From: Glebionis coronaria | Taxonomy: Eukaryota; Streptophyta; Magnoliopsida; Asterales; Asteraceae | Direction: 5' to 3' | Assembly (NCBI GenBank): GCA_025667525.1 | Contig: CM046875.1 | Span: forward strand, 529,815,079-529,879,078 | Length of the DNA stretch: 64,000 nt | Shown: one piece after another, positions 1-9,679 of the stretch | Layout of the letters: each line of letters begins with the position of its first letter | Numbering within the stretch: the stretch's first letter is position 1 | The notes under the pieces: model-generated | What the model saw: only the letters and a program-made list of their open reading frames with translations | Told to the model about the DNA's origin: nothing | The model's database searches: none | Program-made: the position numbers and the translations under genes

Positions 1-627
1 GACCAAGGTAAACCATAAGTAACACCAGAAGTGTAATGAGAACGAAGCTCGTTAGTCATAACACTAGTGTTAAAGAATGGGCCAGTCATTACATAATCTG
101 CATCAGCCGATCTGTAGTGCAACGGATATAAAATCCATAGTTCCAGGTGCTATCATTGAAAAAAATAAAAAACAATTAATATAAGTAGATTAATTTATTT
201 ATAATATACTTATATTATAACCATAGTTCGCTTAGATTAAACTTACAGTATCAGATAGCCAACCAGCTCTTCCTTTTCCAAAAGCCAACATTCGTCCCTA
301 AAATTCAGCATTGACAGTTATACAATCAGGGCCCCATGGGAAATAAAAGACCTTATCCTTGTGGTTTAAAAGTAGTTTCTGAATGTCTTTTGGCACATGG
401 GTTCGGTATTTTGATGCGTTTGATAATCGCCAAAAATCCTACATAAACAAATTAATTAGTAAGTTCTTGACTTTAGATTGAACATCAGACCACAAATTTT
501 GCATTTTCGGGACATACCTTAGTCAATTCTGGTATCTCATGATTATCTGCTCCAGTCAAAGGTAGTTTAAACTTCTTTAATTTCTTGTTTCTACCTAGAA
601 CCTTCGGCTTAGGTTCTGCTAACTCAG

Positions 628-641
628 GGGGGGGGGGGGGC
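628..641. repeat. Poly(G) run inside the DUF1985-like gene
   Basis: About 13 consecutive G on the plus strand. On the minus strand it reads as a run of prolines (MPPPPPELAEP). Its length may vary, or it may be a sequencing or assembly artefact. Confidence 0.8.
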
Positions 642-697
642 ATGAATGGGTCGGAAAGATACTTACTAGGTTTAGTTTCACATTGACTTTTAACCAA

Positions 698-1000
698 CTA
701 ATCTGCCATACTAGAAGCTTGCTCTTCTTGAGTACATAAATCCACGTTCATCGTCCATTCAGTTTTGCCATTAATCGACTGATCCGCCATACTTGAACCC
801 TCTTCAGCTGGACTAAGTAAATCCACTAGTGGGACAGGATCAGTTTTGTCATTAAGCGACTGATCTGCCATACTTGAACCCTCTTCGGCTGGACTAAGTA
901 AATCCACTAGTGGGACAGGATCAGTTTTGTCATTGAACGACTTATCCGCCATACCTGAACCCTCTTCGGCTTGAGTAACTAAATCCACTAGTGGGACAAA
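698..1000 (-). repeat. 81-bp coding tandem repeat in the DUF1985-like gene
   Basis: Three good copies and one diverged copy of an 81-bp unit; the same bases recur at 787, 868 and 949. The unit is read in frame as 27 residues on the minus strand, with the core VDLLSPAEEGSSMADQS. Copies differ by scattered substitutions. Keeping the frame suggests expansion while the gene was still translated. Confidence 0.9.
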
Positions 1001-1048
1001 ATCAATTTCAGCATGATTAACTAACTGAGATGTAGATTTTATTTCTAT

Positions 1049-1211
1049 AAAACATATAGGGGATCAAGATCATCCAATGCCCCAATTTCTAGTTCATGAA
1101 GAGGTTCTTGTTCAACTGCTTGGCTATCGACGGAATTAATGCAACTCTGTGATGCCACATATCCAAAAGACATTTTTCTTGTCTGTAAAACATATAGGGG
1201 ATCAAGATCAT
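1049..1211. repeat. 25-bp direct repeat pair, 138 bp apart
   Basis: The same 25 bases (AAAACATATAGGGG followed by ATCAAGATCAT) occur at 1049-1073 and 1187-1211. On the minus strand each copy contains a splice-acceptor-like end (TTTTATAG or TTTTACAG). One exon-intron border therefore looks duplicated. Similar loosely repeated exon blocks containing IKEPEV lie at about 1740-2100. Confidence 0.75.
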
Positions 1212-1468
1212 GTTAATTAAATCAGATGAAGACATATAATTTATTTACCTGAGTGTTATCATAAAACAGTCCATCATCATTACAAAGAGAATCCTTAGAG
1301 AAAAAGTCATTGCCATCTTTCATATAATTTATGTCAAATGGGGAGAAAACCTGTGAAATAACATCAGCATCCTGCAGGGACTGACTATGTTGTTTCTCAT
1401 GTAATAAGTCATCCAGGCTTTGTCCTTTAAAGTCTTCAAATGTAACTAATGGTGATACCTAATGTTGG

Positions 1469-1565
1469 TCAAACAGGGGGAATTGTTCAAATAGGGGGAA
1501 TTGTTCAAACAGGGGGAATTGTTCAAACAGGGGGAATTGTTTAAACAAGGGGAATTATTCAAACA
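1469..1565. repeat. 18-bp minisatellite in the DUF1985-like gene
   Basis: Five consecutive 18-bp units of the type CAAACAGGGGGAATTGTT start at 1469, 1487, 1505, 1523 and 1541, with a partial sixth. It probably lies in an intron between the exon-like blocks at 1456-1249 and about 1730-1620. On the minus strand the unit contains TTCCCCCTGTTTGAA, which also occurs inside element F near 62188. Confidence 0.85.
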
Positions 1566-3120
1566 AATTGCATCGATTAAATAAATATAACTAATGTTGA
1601 TAGATGAAATATATATCTTACCTTTTTAATGTCAAACAAATGTGGATGTTCTTTATTAATGGGAAGTACTTCTTCGTTGTTCACAGAAGCTCTTGCATCG
1701 ACATCCACAAAACCCTTACTGTCCTCAACTTCAACTTCAGGTTCCTGAATATATTTAAAAGATCTTTATAGACGGTGTGGTGGAAACATAGTAAAAGAAA
1801 TGAAATTCTCTGAAAATCAGAGGGAAAGTTGGAAGTGATATATTACCTTATCAATCGACTTTACTTCTTCAGTGAACAAAACATCGCTTGAGGCCGGTTT
1901 TGTTTGGAATTGATCAACTTCTGGTTCCTTAATATCTTCATTTTTGGTTCACATGATGTTGACAACTGAAAAATATTTAAAAAAGTATTATAGAAATTGT
2001 TGTGGGGACATAGTACAAGAGGTGATATCTTACCATTTCATTCAGCTTTACCTCATCTGTGTTCATAACAACGCTTGTATCGACTTCTGGTTCCTTAATA
2101 TCCTAAGTTCTTCAATTGTATCGATGGTTGAGCCCTGATTAGTGTGTCAAAAATCATTAACTTGAAAATAGATAATTAAATTTAAAATTAAAGACTAAAA
2201 TGCATTAAAATACCGTAATGCCTTCAACTAGGTTTGTGTTCTGATCCATATCCTGAACACGTTGAAAGCAAACAAATTTGTCTTGTTATTTAAATATAAT
2301 AAACCTTTGCCATGAACTATTTTGTAAAATATTCACTGACCTGTGTTGTTTTTGGTAATTCATTGTTCTTCACGAGATCATCAATTTCGGACAATCGTGA
2401 CTTAAAATCAGCTTTCACTTGAGTAATCTTTTTCAGAATTTCATCCTTGTCAAATTGGTTTGCAGAGGGGTTGGCACATGACATCTCAAGCTTATCAATA
2501 CGATCATAGAAATCACACTTCAATCGGCAATCATCTTGGAAACGTCTATAAAACTGGATGATGAAGATCCATAATCAATGCCCTCACAGTCTACTACCTC
2601 TTTCTGAAAAACCGTCATTTTCTTTTCATTAATGAGCATGGATGGTCCACCTTCTTCATGGTTCACAACAACACTTGTAGCAACATCAGGGCCTATTCTT
2701 TGAAGTTTGTTTTGGACAAGGTTCTTGCACTTACGGCGGGGCCTTTCTTTAGAAATTGGTGAAATCGACAGTGGACAATTTCGAAGATTATCTAAACTAT
2801 AAATCTACCATTGTTTATTTTCCTCAAGAGGGGCCAGCTCCAGCTTGTTAAGAGGATTTCTAAAATCAAATAAAATAGGATATTCGGATTTTGGAAATGA
2901 TCTCACATCAGTCCATGCAACACAACGAGGTACTACACCATCTTCCTTAGACCACCACCTTTTGGAAATAGGAAATTTTTCCAATAACCATATCTGAAAT
3001 AAATAGGCAAAATAAACAAAAAAATAATGAAATGCAATAAACATTTATGTAATGATTTGATCAAATTACTAACCTTTAAAGGTAAAACGAAACCTTGCAA
3101 TGTATATGTGGGGAGATATA

Positions 3121-3125
3121 TTGGA
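3121..3125. other. Target-site duplication of element A, left copy (TTGGA)
   Basis: TTGGA lies directly before the first LTR base at 3126 and is repeated at 32802-32806 directly after the last LTR base. Removing A and one copy restores the reading frame of the DUF1985-like gene across the junction. Confidence 0.93.
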
Positions 3126-3500
3126 TGATACATGTCGTTTTTGTACACCCGAAGGTTATCGTAATTCCGACGAAGTGTGAATGGAAATCCGCGTTATGTC
3201 TAAGTTTGATGCTCAAATAGAAAGGGTTTTGATTTTGATATTTATAACTACCAATTTTAACGACTAAAAATAAAAATATATAAAAGCGATAAGAATGAAA
3301 ATTAAACTACAATTGTAAAGCAAGAGATATCAAAAATAATAATAATGATAATAAAGATGCTAAGCTAACAAGCACAATCAAAACTACTCTAATCCTGACA
3401 TTAAAGCTAAACAATAACAAGGCAACAATACGAATCATACTTAAGCTAATGAAACTAAGATAAAAGAAACGAACCCATATGACGAACCAGAGATGTCGAG
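3126..3500 (-). repeat. Element A 3' LTR, distal fragment
   Basis: Matches 30990-31361 of the other LTR (GTACACCCGAAGGTTATCG and onward). It stops where element B begins; the match resumes at about 24946 with ATAACATAAAACATAAAACG. Confidence 0.9.
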
Positions 3501-4616
3501 TGATGAGACTACAATTATACATAGTCTCATCATCCAAATCGGGCTTAAAACGCTTAAAATATCATTAAAAACCCAAAATATGCCTGTGTTTGTTCATTGT
3601 GTATTTTAGGTACGGATATCGTGAAATCAACAAAAGATCACAAGAATCAAGCAAAAACGGACACGGGAAATGAAGCCGCACAAAGAACCGGACCCGAATC
3701 ATGATTTTCCATTAAAGTCCTTGAAGTTTTGAAGATTGACAAGATTGGTCCCTCAACTTTGGAAGACTTGTCATTTTATACCTTTATAAAACCTCAAAAT
3801 TGCATATGGGTCCCTAAAATGATGAGAAATTACATCATTAGTCCTTGGAGAATGGTCATTATGCATATTTGGTCCTTGGTTGAAGTTTACCAAAACTTTT
3901 GTGGCCAAAGTTGGAAACCAAGAACTTTATTTACAAAGAAGAACAAAGATCAGCTGCTAAAACCTTATTTGCAAAGAAATTAGAAGTGAAAGGACCATTT
4001 GGGGAAAACAAAAATACTTCACCCCTCCTATCACCATTTGACACCTCATCACCCAAACCCATATACCCAGCCTGTTAACCAACACCCAACCCAAACAAAA
4101 ACCCGGTTTTGTTATATAAACCTGTTCTAACAACCTGTCAAACCCCCACTCACATTTTTAAACTCATATAAAATGCGTGGGAAACAAATTAACCTCCCCT
4201 AAACCAGATTAAAATAAATGTTCAACCTCCCGTAACCCCTCACAAACCCTAATCCTAAAACACTTTAAAACAAAGGGGTTTTGCCCCTAAGTTTCCAAAT
4301 CACTAATTTAATGTCCCCTCATCACAACCCCACCTCCAAAACATATTCCCGTGACACCTATGGTCCTACACGTACCTCCCCTGTCCCATGGTGTGTCCAA
4401 ACAAGGCAAATTCAGCATCTTAGCAGGCATCCAACGACCATTCTTCATTCCTTGGTCCCAAAGATTTTAATAAAGGGTCAAGATCTTATATCTACAACTG
4501 GCAAAAGCAACTATGTCACATGAGGACCATTGACTGATTTTTCAGAGGGTAGAATAGGAAATCGTGTATTTAGGGTTTTGAAACATGTAATGCTTCTAGT
4601 TCATTCCATGTATCAT

Positions 4617-4626
4617 TATATAAAGG
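4617..4626 (+). promoter_or_regulatory. TATA box of the element B 5' LTR
   Basis: TATATAAAGG, preserved at 22476-22485 in the 3' LTR and at 10877-10886 in the solo LTR. Conservation across two diverged LTR families supports a pol II core promoter. The start site would be about 30 nt downstream. Confidence 0.6.
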
Positions 4627-6011
4627 AGTCGCCTGTGACCCTTTATACTTGTTCCAGTTTTTTCTTTGTAAAAGTATTTTTCCAATGAACTAATATTTAG
4701 AGTATTCTTGTCTAAATCTTTGCAAAGTTTAAGCTGAGTTCCAGTAGTGTAGAAGTTACTTAACTTTCATTCTTGTTTAAAGTCTTTTTAAGGTTTTAAG
4801 TTATACAAAAATTCTTAAAGAAAATTGATTTTTCTTTTTGAATATTTTGGACCCAAGTTTTGAATGTTTTTGGTGTGAAAGTGTCCTGACAAAATGGTTT
4901 CATAGCAAAGATTTGAGATTTGTTACTTCCTTGTTTGACTTTACCTAGTTTATTGATTACCTTTAAAAGGTTCAGTTTTATCAAAAATTTTGCCTTCATT
5001 ATTTTTTCTTCTATATTTTACTGTTTGAAAAGCCACCTCCAAAAGACTTGACAAAGCTTTTGGTGTTAGCTTTTCAAGCTTGATTCAACTCTTTGTTAGC
5101 TTGTTTTGTTTGTGTTATAAACAGATCTCAAGGACCATACCAAGTGACTGTTGTAGTCACTTAGTGGACTGTTGTAGTCCAAACTCTACACATTGCTGCC
5201 TTAAACCACTTAACCCAAGAGCTAGCTAACATGGAGATGGCTTTTCAGCCATAGTGGTGCCCAGATGTGGGTCCCACAAGGTAAGGCTTGAACCCTCCCT
5301 TTTAGTGGAAAATTGGAATTTTGAGGTCTTGTGGTAAACTTGTTGTATGAATGAAATGGTGTTTGTTTGATTAAATTTTGTTAGTAGATGTTGAATGCTT
5401 TTCTTGTAACTTTGGAATCATGTTTAGGTAATTCTAGGTTGAGTTCATTGGTAGAATCTAGGTTTTAGGTTATTAAGGTGTGTTTGGATAATGCTTGTAT
5501 GAATTTTGAGTGACACAAAATATAGAAAGCTTTACCTCTTTACTTTCCATTATATTTGTCTACTTCTTTTTTAGAATTTGGTTTCATAGGTTTATCATTC
5601 TAGTGCAAATTGTTTGCTCAAGAATTCTGTCATATAGCTTTAAGGTTGCTGTAGGATTCATCACTTAGTCTTGTGCCATAAAACCTTGTAATCAGTTAGA
5701 ATATATGTTATTTTAGGATTTCATGCTCTAGGATTTCATGCTCTTGGTTTTCATTGTTGTGTGCTAGGAAGTTAGTTTTGCTTGTTAGAAATCCCCCCTA
5801 GGTGTCAATTGCATCAACAGAACTTGCCCTATTGCATGTCCCTGTGATACAGCAACTACATAGCCTCGTTTTTGTGCCTTTTTGTATTGAACTTGTGTGT
5901 TTTATACTTGCTGTGACTCCTCACAATCCAACTGGTTGTGGGGGTGCCATTTGTGTCCAAAGGAACCAACTCAACAGCTCAAAAATCTTCCTTCTTTGTT
6001 TTTCTGTGTAG

Positions 6012-6037
6012 AGCAGTGGGAAAAATTTCCCACTGCT
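6012..6037. repeat. Palindrome in the element B 5' LTR
   Basis: AGCAGTGGGAAA, a 2-nt spacer, then TTTCCCACTGCT: perfect 12-bp arms. It is degraded in the 3' LTR copy (23855-23879). A further half-site (TTCCCACTGCTGG) follows about 10 nt downstream in both LTRs. Confidence 0.85.
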
Positions 6038-6840
6038 AAGCTAAGTGTTCCCACTGCTGGTGCAAAAGGACAAAAGTCCTTGCTGTCACTATCAGTTTGG
6101 GTTTATTTTTGTCTCTATTAGGCAAAAGTTGTTGTTTTTCATCCATTTCAATTTTCCCTGCCTTTATTATTTATTTTAATATTTTTCACAAAGTTTTATT
6201 TTATTTTACTGTTCATTTTGTATTTTTTAGACTTAATTCAGTTTTAATTGGTTTTATTTAATCTGTATTTGTCTTTTAGTGCAAAAACGTGTTATTTTTC
6301 ACTTTTAAATTTTTTCATGGTTTCAGAATATTATTTTAAGATTTTAGTATAAAAATTTCACTGTTCACCTTATTTATTTATTTTTTGATTTAACTTAAGT
6401 TTAATTAGTTTTTAATTCAAACTGTTTTGTCTTTTAGTGTAAAAAATTACTTTTTTCAACTTTTTCTATTTTTCTACGGTTTAGTAATATAAAATAGGAT
6501 TTTTGAAAAAGTAAAATTATTTTTGTCATTATTTTATTATTTTTAATCATTATTTTAGTTTAAAAAGTGTTTTTAGTGTTTTAAAAATAGAAAAATAGTT
6601 TCTAAAATTTATGAAAAGTACCTTTTAGTGTTTAAATAATATAAGTGAGATATTAGTTTAATAAAATAATATTTGGGGCTTTTTTTAATTATATTTAATT
6701 TTAGGGATTTAATTAGCATTTAAAATTGAATATTTAATTAATAAAAGGTTTTAAAATTTATTTATTGTATTTTTATTCTTATTTATATTATTTTAAACTT
6801 AGTTTTAATTTTTAAATCATTTTTAGTTTTAATTTTTAAT

Positions 6841-6890
6841 TTCGTCGCGTTTTACGTAATTACGTCATCGTTTTACGTCATTCGTCGTAG
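6841..6890 (+). promoter_or_regulatory. bZIP-type motif cluster near the end of the element B LTR
   Basis: TTACGTAA, TACGTCA (twice) and several CGTCG/CGTCA cores lie within 50 nt; preserved at about 24681-24730. ACGT cores and TGACG are known plant bZIP/TGA binding sequences. The position near the LTR 3' end is unusual for a promoter element, so function is uncertain. Confidence 0.35.
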
Positions 6891-7108
6891 TATAATCGTA
6901 GTTTAACTCGTCTTGACTTTTTCTCTCTTTAAACCAAAAAGGACACTCATCCAAACTTGATTTTTATATAATTGAAACACAACTCATACACCTCCGCCGA
7001 GAACGAACTCGCATTTATTCGATTCTTCGGTTTTCCTAAATCGTCGAGTTTAATACATGCCCACTATACGTCTTTTTCCTAAAAGCGTATTTTTACTACA
7101 ATAATTTT

Positions 7109-7126
7109 TGGCGCCGCTTCCGGGGA
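7109..7126 (+). other. Primer binding site of element B (tRNA-Asp type)
   Basis: TGGCGCCGCTTCCGGGGA starts 4 nt after the 5' LTR. It is complementary, apart from one or two bases, to the 3' end of plant tRNA-Asp, the usual primer of Athila elements. Element A has a near-identical site. Confidence 0.85.
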
Positions 7127-7514
7127 GGTGTTTTTGTGTGCCATTATACATATCGTGTTTGTGTGAGTAGTGCGTTTTTTATTTTCAATTTTTGGAAAGC
7201 GTAAATATCGTAAATACTCATTTTTGTTAATTTTTTCTACTATATTATAATATCCAAATAAATCGTGTTTAGTTTTCCTAAATTAAACACACAACAATCA
7301 TTTACTATATTGTAGATATACTGGTTTTCGTTTTTCTTGTGAATATTATTAATATATTGTATTTACGTATCACAATAAATACACAGTATCTCCAAAAGCG
7401 TGAAAACGCAACCTTAATTGAGATTTCATCACTCAATTATTGTATTCGAATCCAAAGCAAAAATAAAAAAAGCAAAATAGATAAATACTTTCGTAAGGCT
7501 TAATTTTGATTAAC

Positions 7515-7613
7515 ACAAACTATAAGGTGGGTATAAGGCGGTTGTATTTCACGACCTAAAGGAAAAAGACTATTAAGTGCTTAGCGTCGCCTCGTTTTCT
7601 CCGCTTGTTTGTG
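7515..7613 (+). other. Conserved leader block shared with copia element E
   Basis: Starts ACAAACTATAAGG, then GGGTATAAG; 14 nt later CACGACCTAAAGGA, then GACTATT; ends CGCTTGTTTGTG. The same ordered blocks with almost the same spacing lie in the leader of Ty1/copia element E at 37299-37394. It lies between the primer site and the ORF of element B and has no convincing ORF. Confidence 0.7.
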
Positions 7614-7843
7614 CGTGTTTTGAGAAAAAGGGTTAATCGAGGGTTTGCCAACCAAAGTATTATCTACGTATACTATATTTGCTTGTTTTTCAAGATTAAA
7701 CCCTCTTGAATGTTTTGGTGTTCCACCAACGTTCTAAAGTCATCGAAGGCGTCCCCTCCACGTGATCATTTTCATTCCCTGAGGCTCCTTTAATCGAGAA
7801 ATTGAGTCGAGGAGAGATTTATAGAATTGAGTCTACGTAATAC

Positions 7844-8256
7844 CAGTGTTGCAAAACAAGGTCTACAAGGCCGATTAATCACCGATTAATCACTACAAAG
7901 CCCTCTACCTTGCCGATTAATGTAAAGGCGATTAATGGTGGTCAACTATAGTCAACGATGACCAAAGGAGGTCAAACTTGTCAAAAACTTGCATTTTTTG
8001 TCGAAAATACCGAAAGCTCGTTGTAAACATGTGTTTATCACTTATATTAACTATTTATATGTATGATAAGTTGTATTTTAAGAAGAATATTCCTAAAATA
8101 ACTAAAACTCGTTAGAAATACCCAAAACTTGCCAAAAATACCAAAAATTACTAAAAAATCCAATCTGATTAATCGCCGATTAATACCGCCTAGAACGATT
8201 ACAAGCTACAAAGTGGTCGACCGGCCGGCTAACGATTCGCGATTTTTGCAACATTA
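7844..8256. mobile_element. hAT-type non-autonomous element (MITE), 413 bp
   Basis: Terminal inverted repeats CAGTGTTGCAAAA (7844-7856) and TTTTGCAACATTA (8244-8256), 11 of 13 matching. It is flanked by a perfect 8-bp duplication CGTAATAC (7836-7843 and 8257-8264). An 8-bp TSD with CAGTGTTG ends is the hAT signature. It has no transposase. Subterminal GATTAATC motifs occur near both ends, as in other hAT elements. It inserted into the leader of B after B integrated or in its ancestor. Confidence 0.85.
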
Positions 8257-8397
8257 CGTAATACAACAAAAAACAAAAAAAAAACAATCAAAAATGAAAA
8301 ATATTTTTCTTACCCCTTATCAATTAATTCTTTTTCTAGCCCTATAGTGTTTAATTCTCGCAACACCATTCTCGTTTCGTTATGTCTATATTGTAGA

Positions 8398-9679
8398 GGT
8401 CCGCCCGACGGTGGTAATTGCTTCAATTGCGAGATGTATGGAGGAAGGGAGGGGTATATATAAAACTCTCCACAAAATGATCATGGTTACGGATTTCATT
8501 CCTATGACCAAAATCCACAACCGCCTTCGTCTTATTCGTGTGATTTTTGTGGTTTGGAGCACGATTTCGGATTTTGTTGTACGAATTATAATGACCCCGA
8601 ACCGAATCCTAATTTCTTTGACCAATCATCACAATATCCACCATCATATTCATGTAATAATTGTGGAAACGAACCTCATGATGAGTATGATTGTCAACCG
8701 ATGAACCATGATACGTCTTTCGACAACCAATTCTCCGGATTTGACCAATCACCTCCACAAAAATTTTCCGATGATGATCTCGGTGCAAGTCGCGTCGACA
8801 AGGGATTTGAAGAAATTAAATTGCTTTTTCAACAAATTATGGAGAAAAAGGAACTTTCCATCGTCGAAGTGATCGAGGAAAGCATCAAAGATATGGAAGA
8901 GGACGAATCAATCAAGAAATAAACGATATAACTAATGAACTCGACATTAAGAGATATCGTAAAGAAGAAATAAGTGACGAGTTTAAAAGAGAGTGCGAGA
9001 TTAGAACTAAACAACTTTTACAAGATTACAATGGTTTAAGCATCGATATTCGTCATAAAAGACAAGAACAAGAAAGAGAGGAGCATCTAGCTAGATGTGA
9101 TCTCATGTCTCCTATTATGATGACGACGACGATAGCGACATTTTTAATCTCAACCCATCTTGTGAAACCATTACTCTCATGCTCCCAATGAAACCCGATG
9201 CCTCTCTAAGTATGGGGGAGAAGAATCTTAGCACTAATCCTAGTGTTGAGATCCCTATTCCAATCCAAAGTGAGCCTACGGTTGTCTTCGATGAGGAGTT
9301 AAGTGATTTTGCTCACGATGAATTTTTCCACGAAGATTCTAACGAGGCAAATTACGATAGTGAGTGTGATATGATTTCATGTGATGATGTCTCTCCCAAT
9401 GACACTTCGGGTAGAGAATCATTGACTTTTTCGAACCCGCTTTTCGGTGATGATTTTTCCACTAGTGATGACGAGTCACTACTCGATGAGGAAGTTCGTG
9501 TCGACAAATTTAAAATATACTCGAATCCCCTTTTTGAGTTTGATGACGAGTTCGTTCTTGGTGATGTAAATCCTCTCTTTGATGAGATGTTCGAGGACAT
9601 CGAGAGTGAGGATTCTTTGGATCCTAAACTCGATGAGACGGATTTGCTAGTCACCCTCCTTAAGACTCATTTGGATGAG
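8398..9679 (+). pseudogene. Element B acidic zinc-knuckle ORF, 5' part (gag-like, frameshifted)
   Basis: Three cysteine-rich modules occur in order. GGNCFNC is truncated by a stop. CDFCGLEHDFGFC lies near 8538-8576. CNNCGNEPHDEYDC near 8655-8696 is a good C-X2-C-X4-H-X4-C knuckle. A Glu/Lys-rich stretch with helical character follows (8790-9100), then a long acidic domain with repeated NPLF and SDDESL motifs. Two 1-bp-type frameshifts are visible (about 8911-8920 and about 9105-9115). The last open stretch is 9179-9679. The frame runs directly into the solo LTR and resumes at 13730. The same ORF lies in element A. Proteins of this type in Asteraceae databases carry retrotransposon names, but I see no enzymatic domain. 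The role is unknown; RNA binding is inferred from the knuckles. Confidence 0.7.

Larger units (their letters stand above)
1..3125 (-). pseudogene. DUF1985/Ulp1-peptidase-like gene, downstream part (broken, runs off left edge)
   Basis: Exon-like blocks continue the gene begun at 33624. Block 3125-3074 ends AAAG|GTTAGT and encodes a stretch ending LQGFVLPLK. Block 2993-2809 follows TTTCAG and encodes IWLLEKFP, then VVPRCVAW. Charged blocks lie at about 2770-2320; the last (2523-2317) is heptad-like and rich in Lys, Asp and Glu. Block 1456-1249 ends CAG|GTAAAT. Block 1000-485 carries an 81-bp repeat. Blocks near 380-240 (FYFPWGPDCITVNAEF, GWLSD) and 150-1 (ADADYVMTGPFFNT) resemble the part just before the C48 (Ulp1) peptidase in plant DUF1985 proteins. 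The peptidase itself would lie beyond position 1. A TAG at 300-298 where the family usually has Trp is either a nonsense mutation or a splice acceptor. Such genes are often carried by Mutator-like elements; I see no MULE ends here. Family call is fairly sure; exon borders are approximate. Confidence 0.65.
3501..7104 (+). repeat. Element B 5' LTR (3604 bp)
   Basis: Pairs with 21352-24941 over its full length. It begins with a perfect 10-bp-arm hairpin (GATGAGACTA ... TAGTCTCATC, 3502-3531). It carries the block TTTTAGGTACGGATATC at 3604-3620, a TATA box at 4617-4626, a 12-bp-arm palindrome at 6012-6037 and a cluster of TACGTCA/TTACGTAA motifs at 6841-6890. ORFs inside it are short and I do not believe in them. 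Confidence 0.9.
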
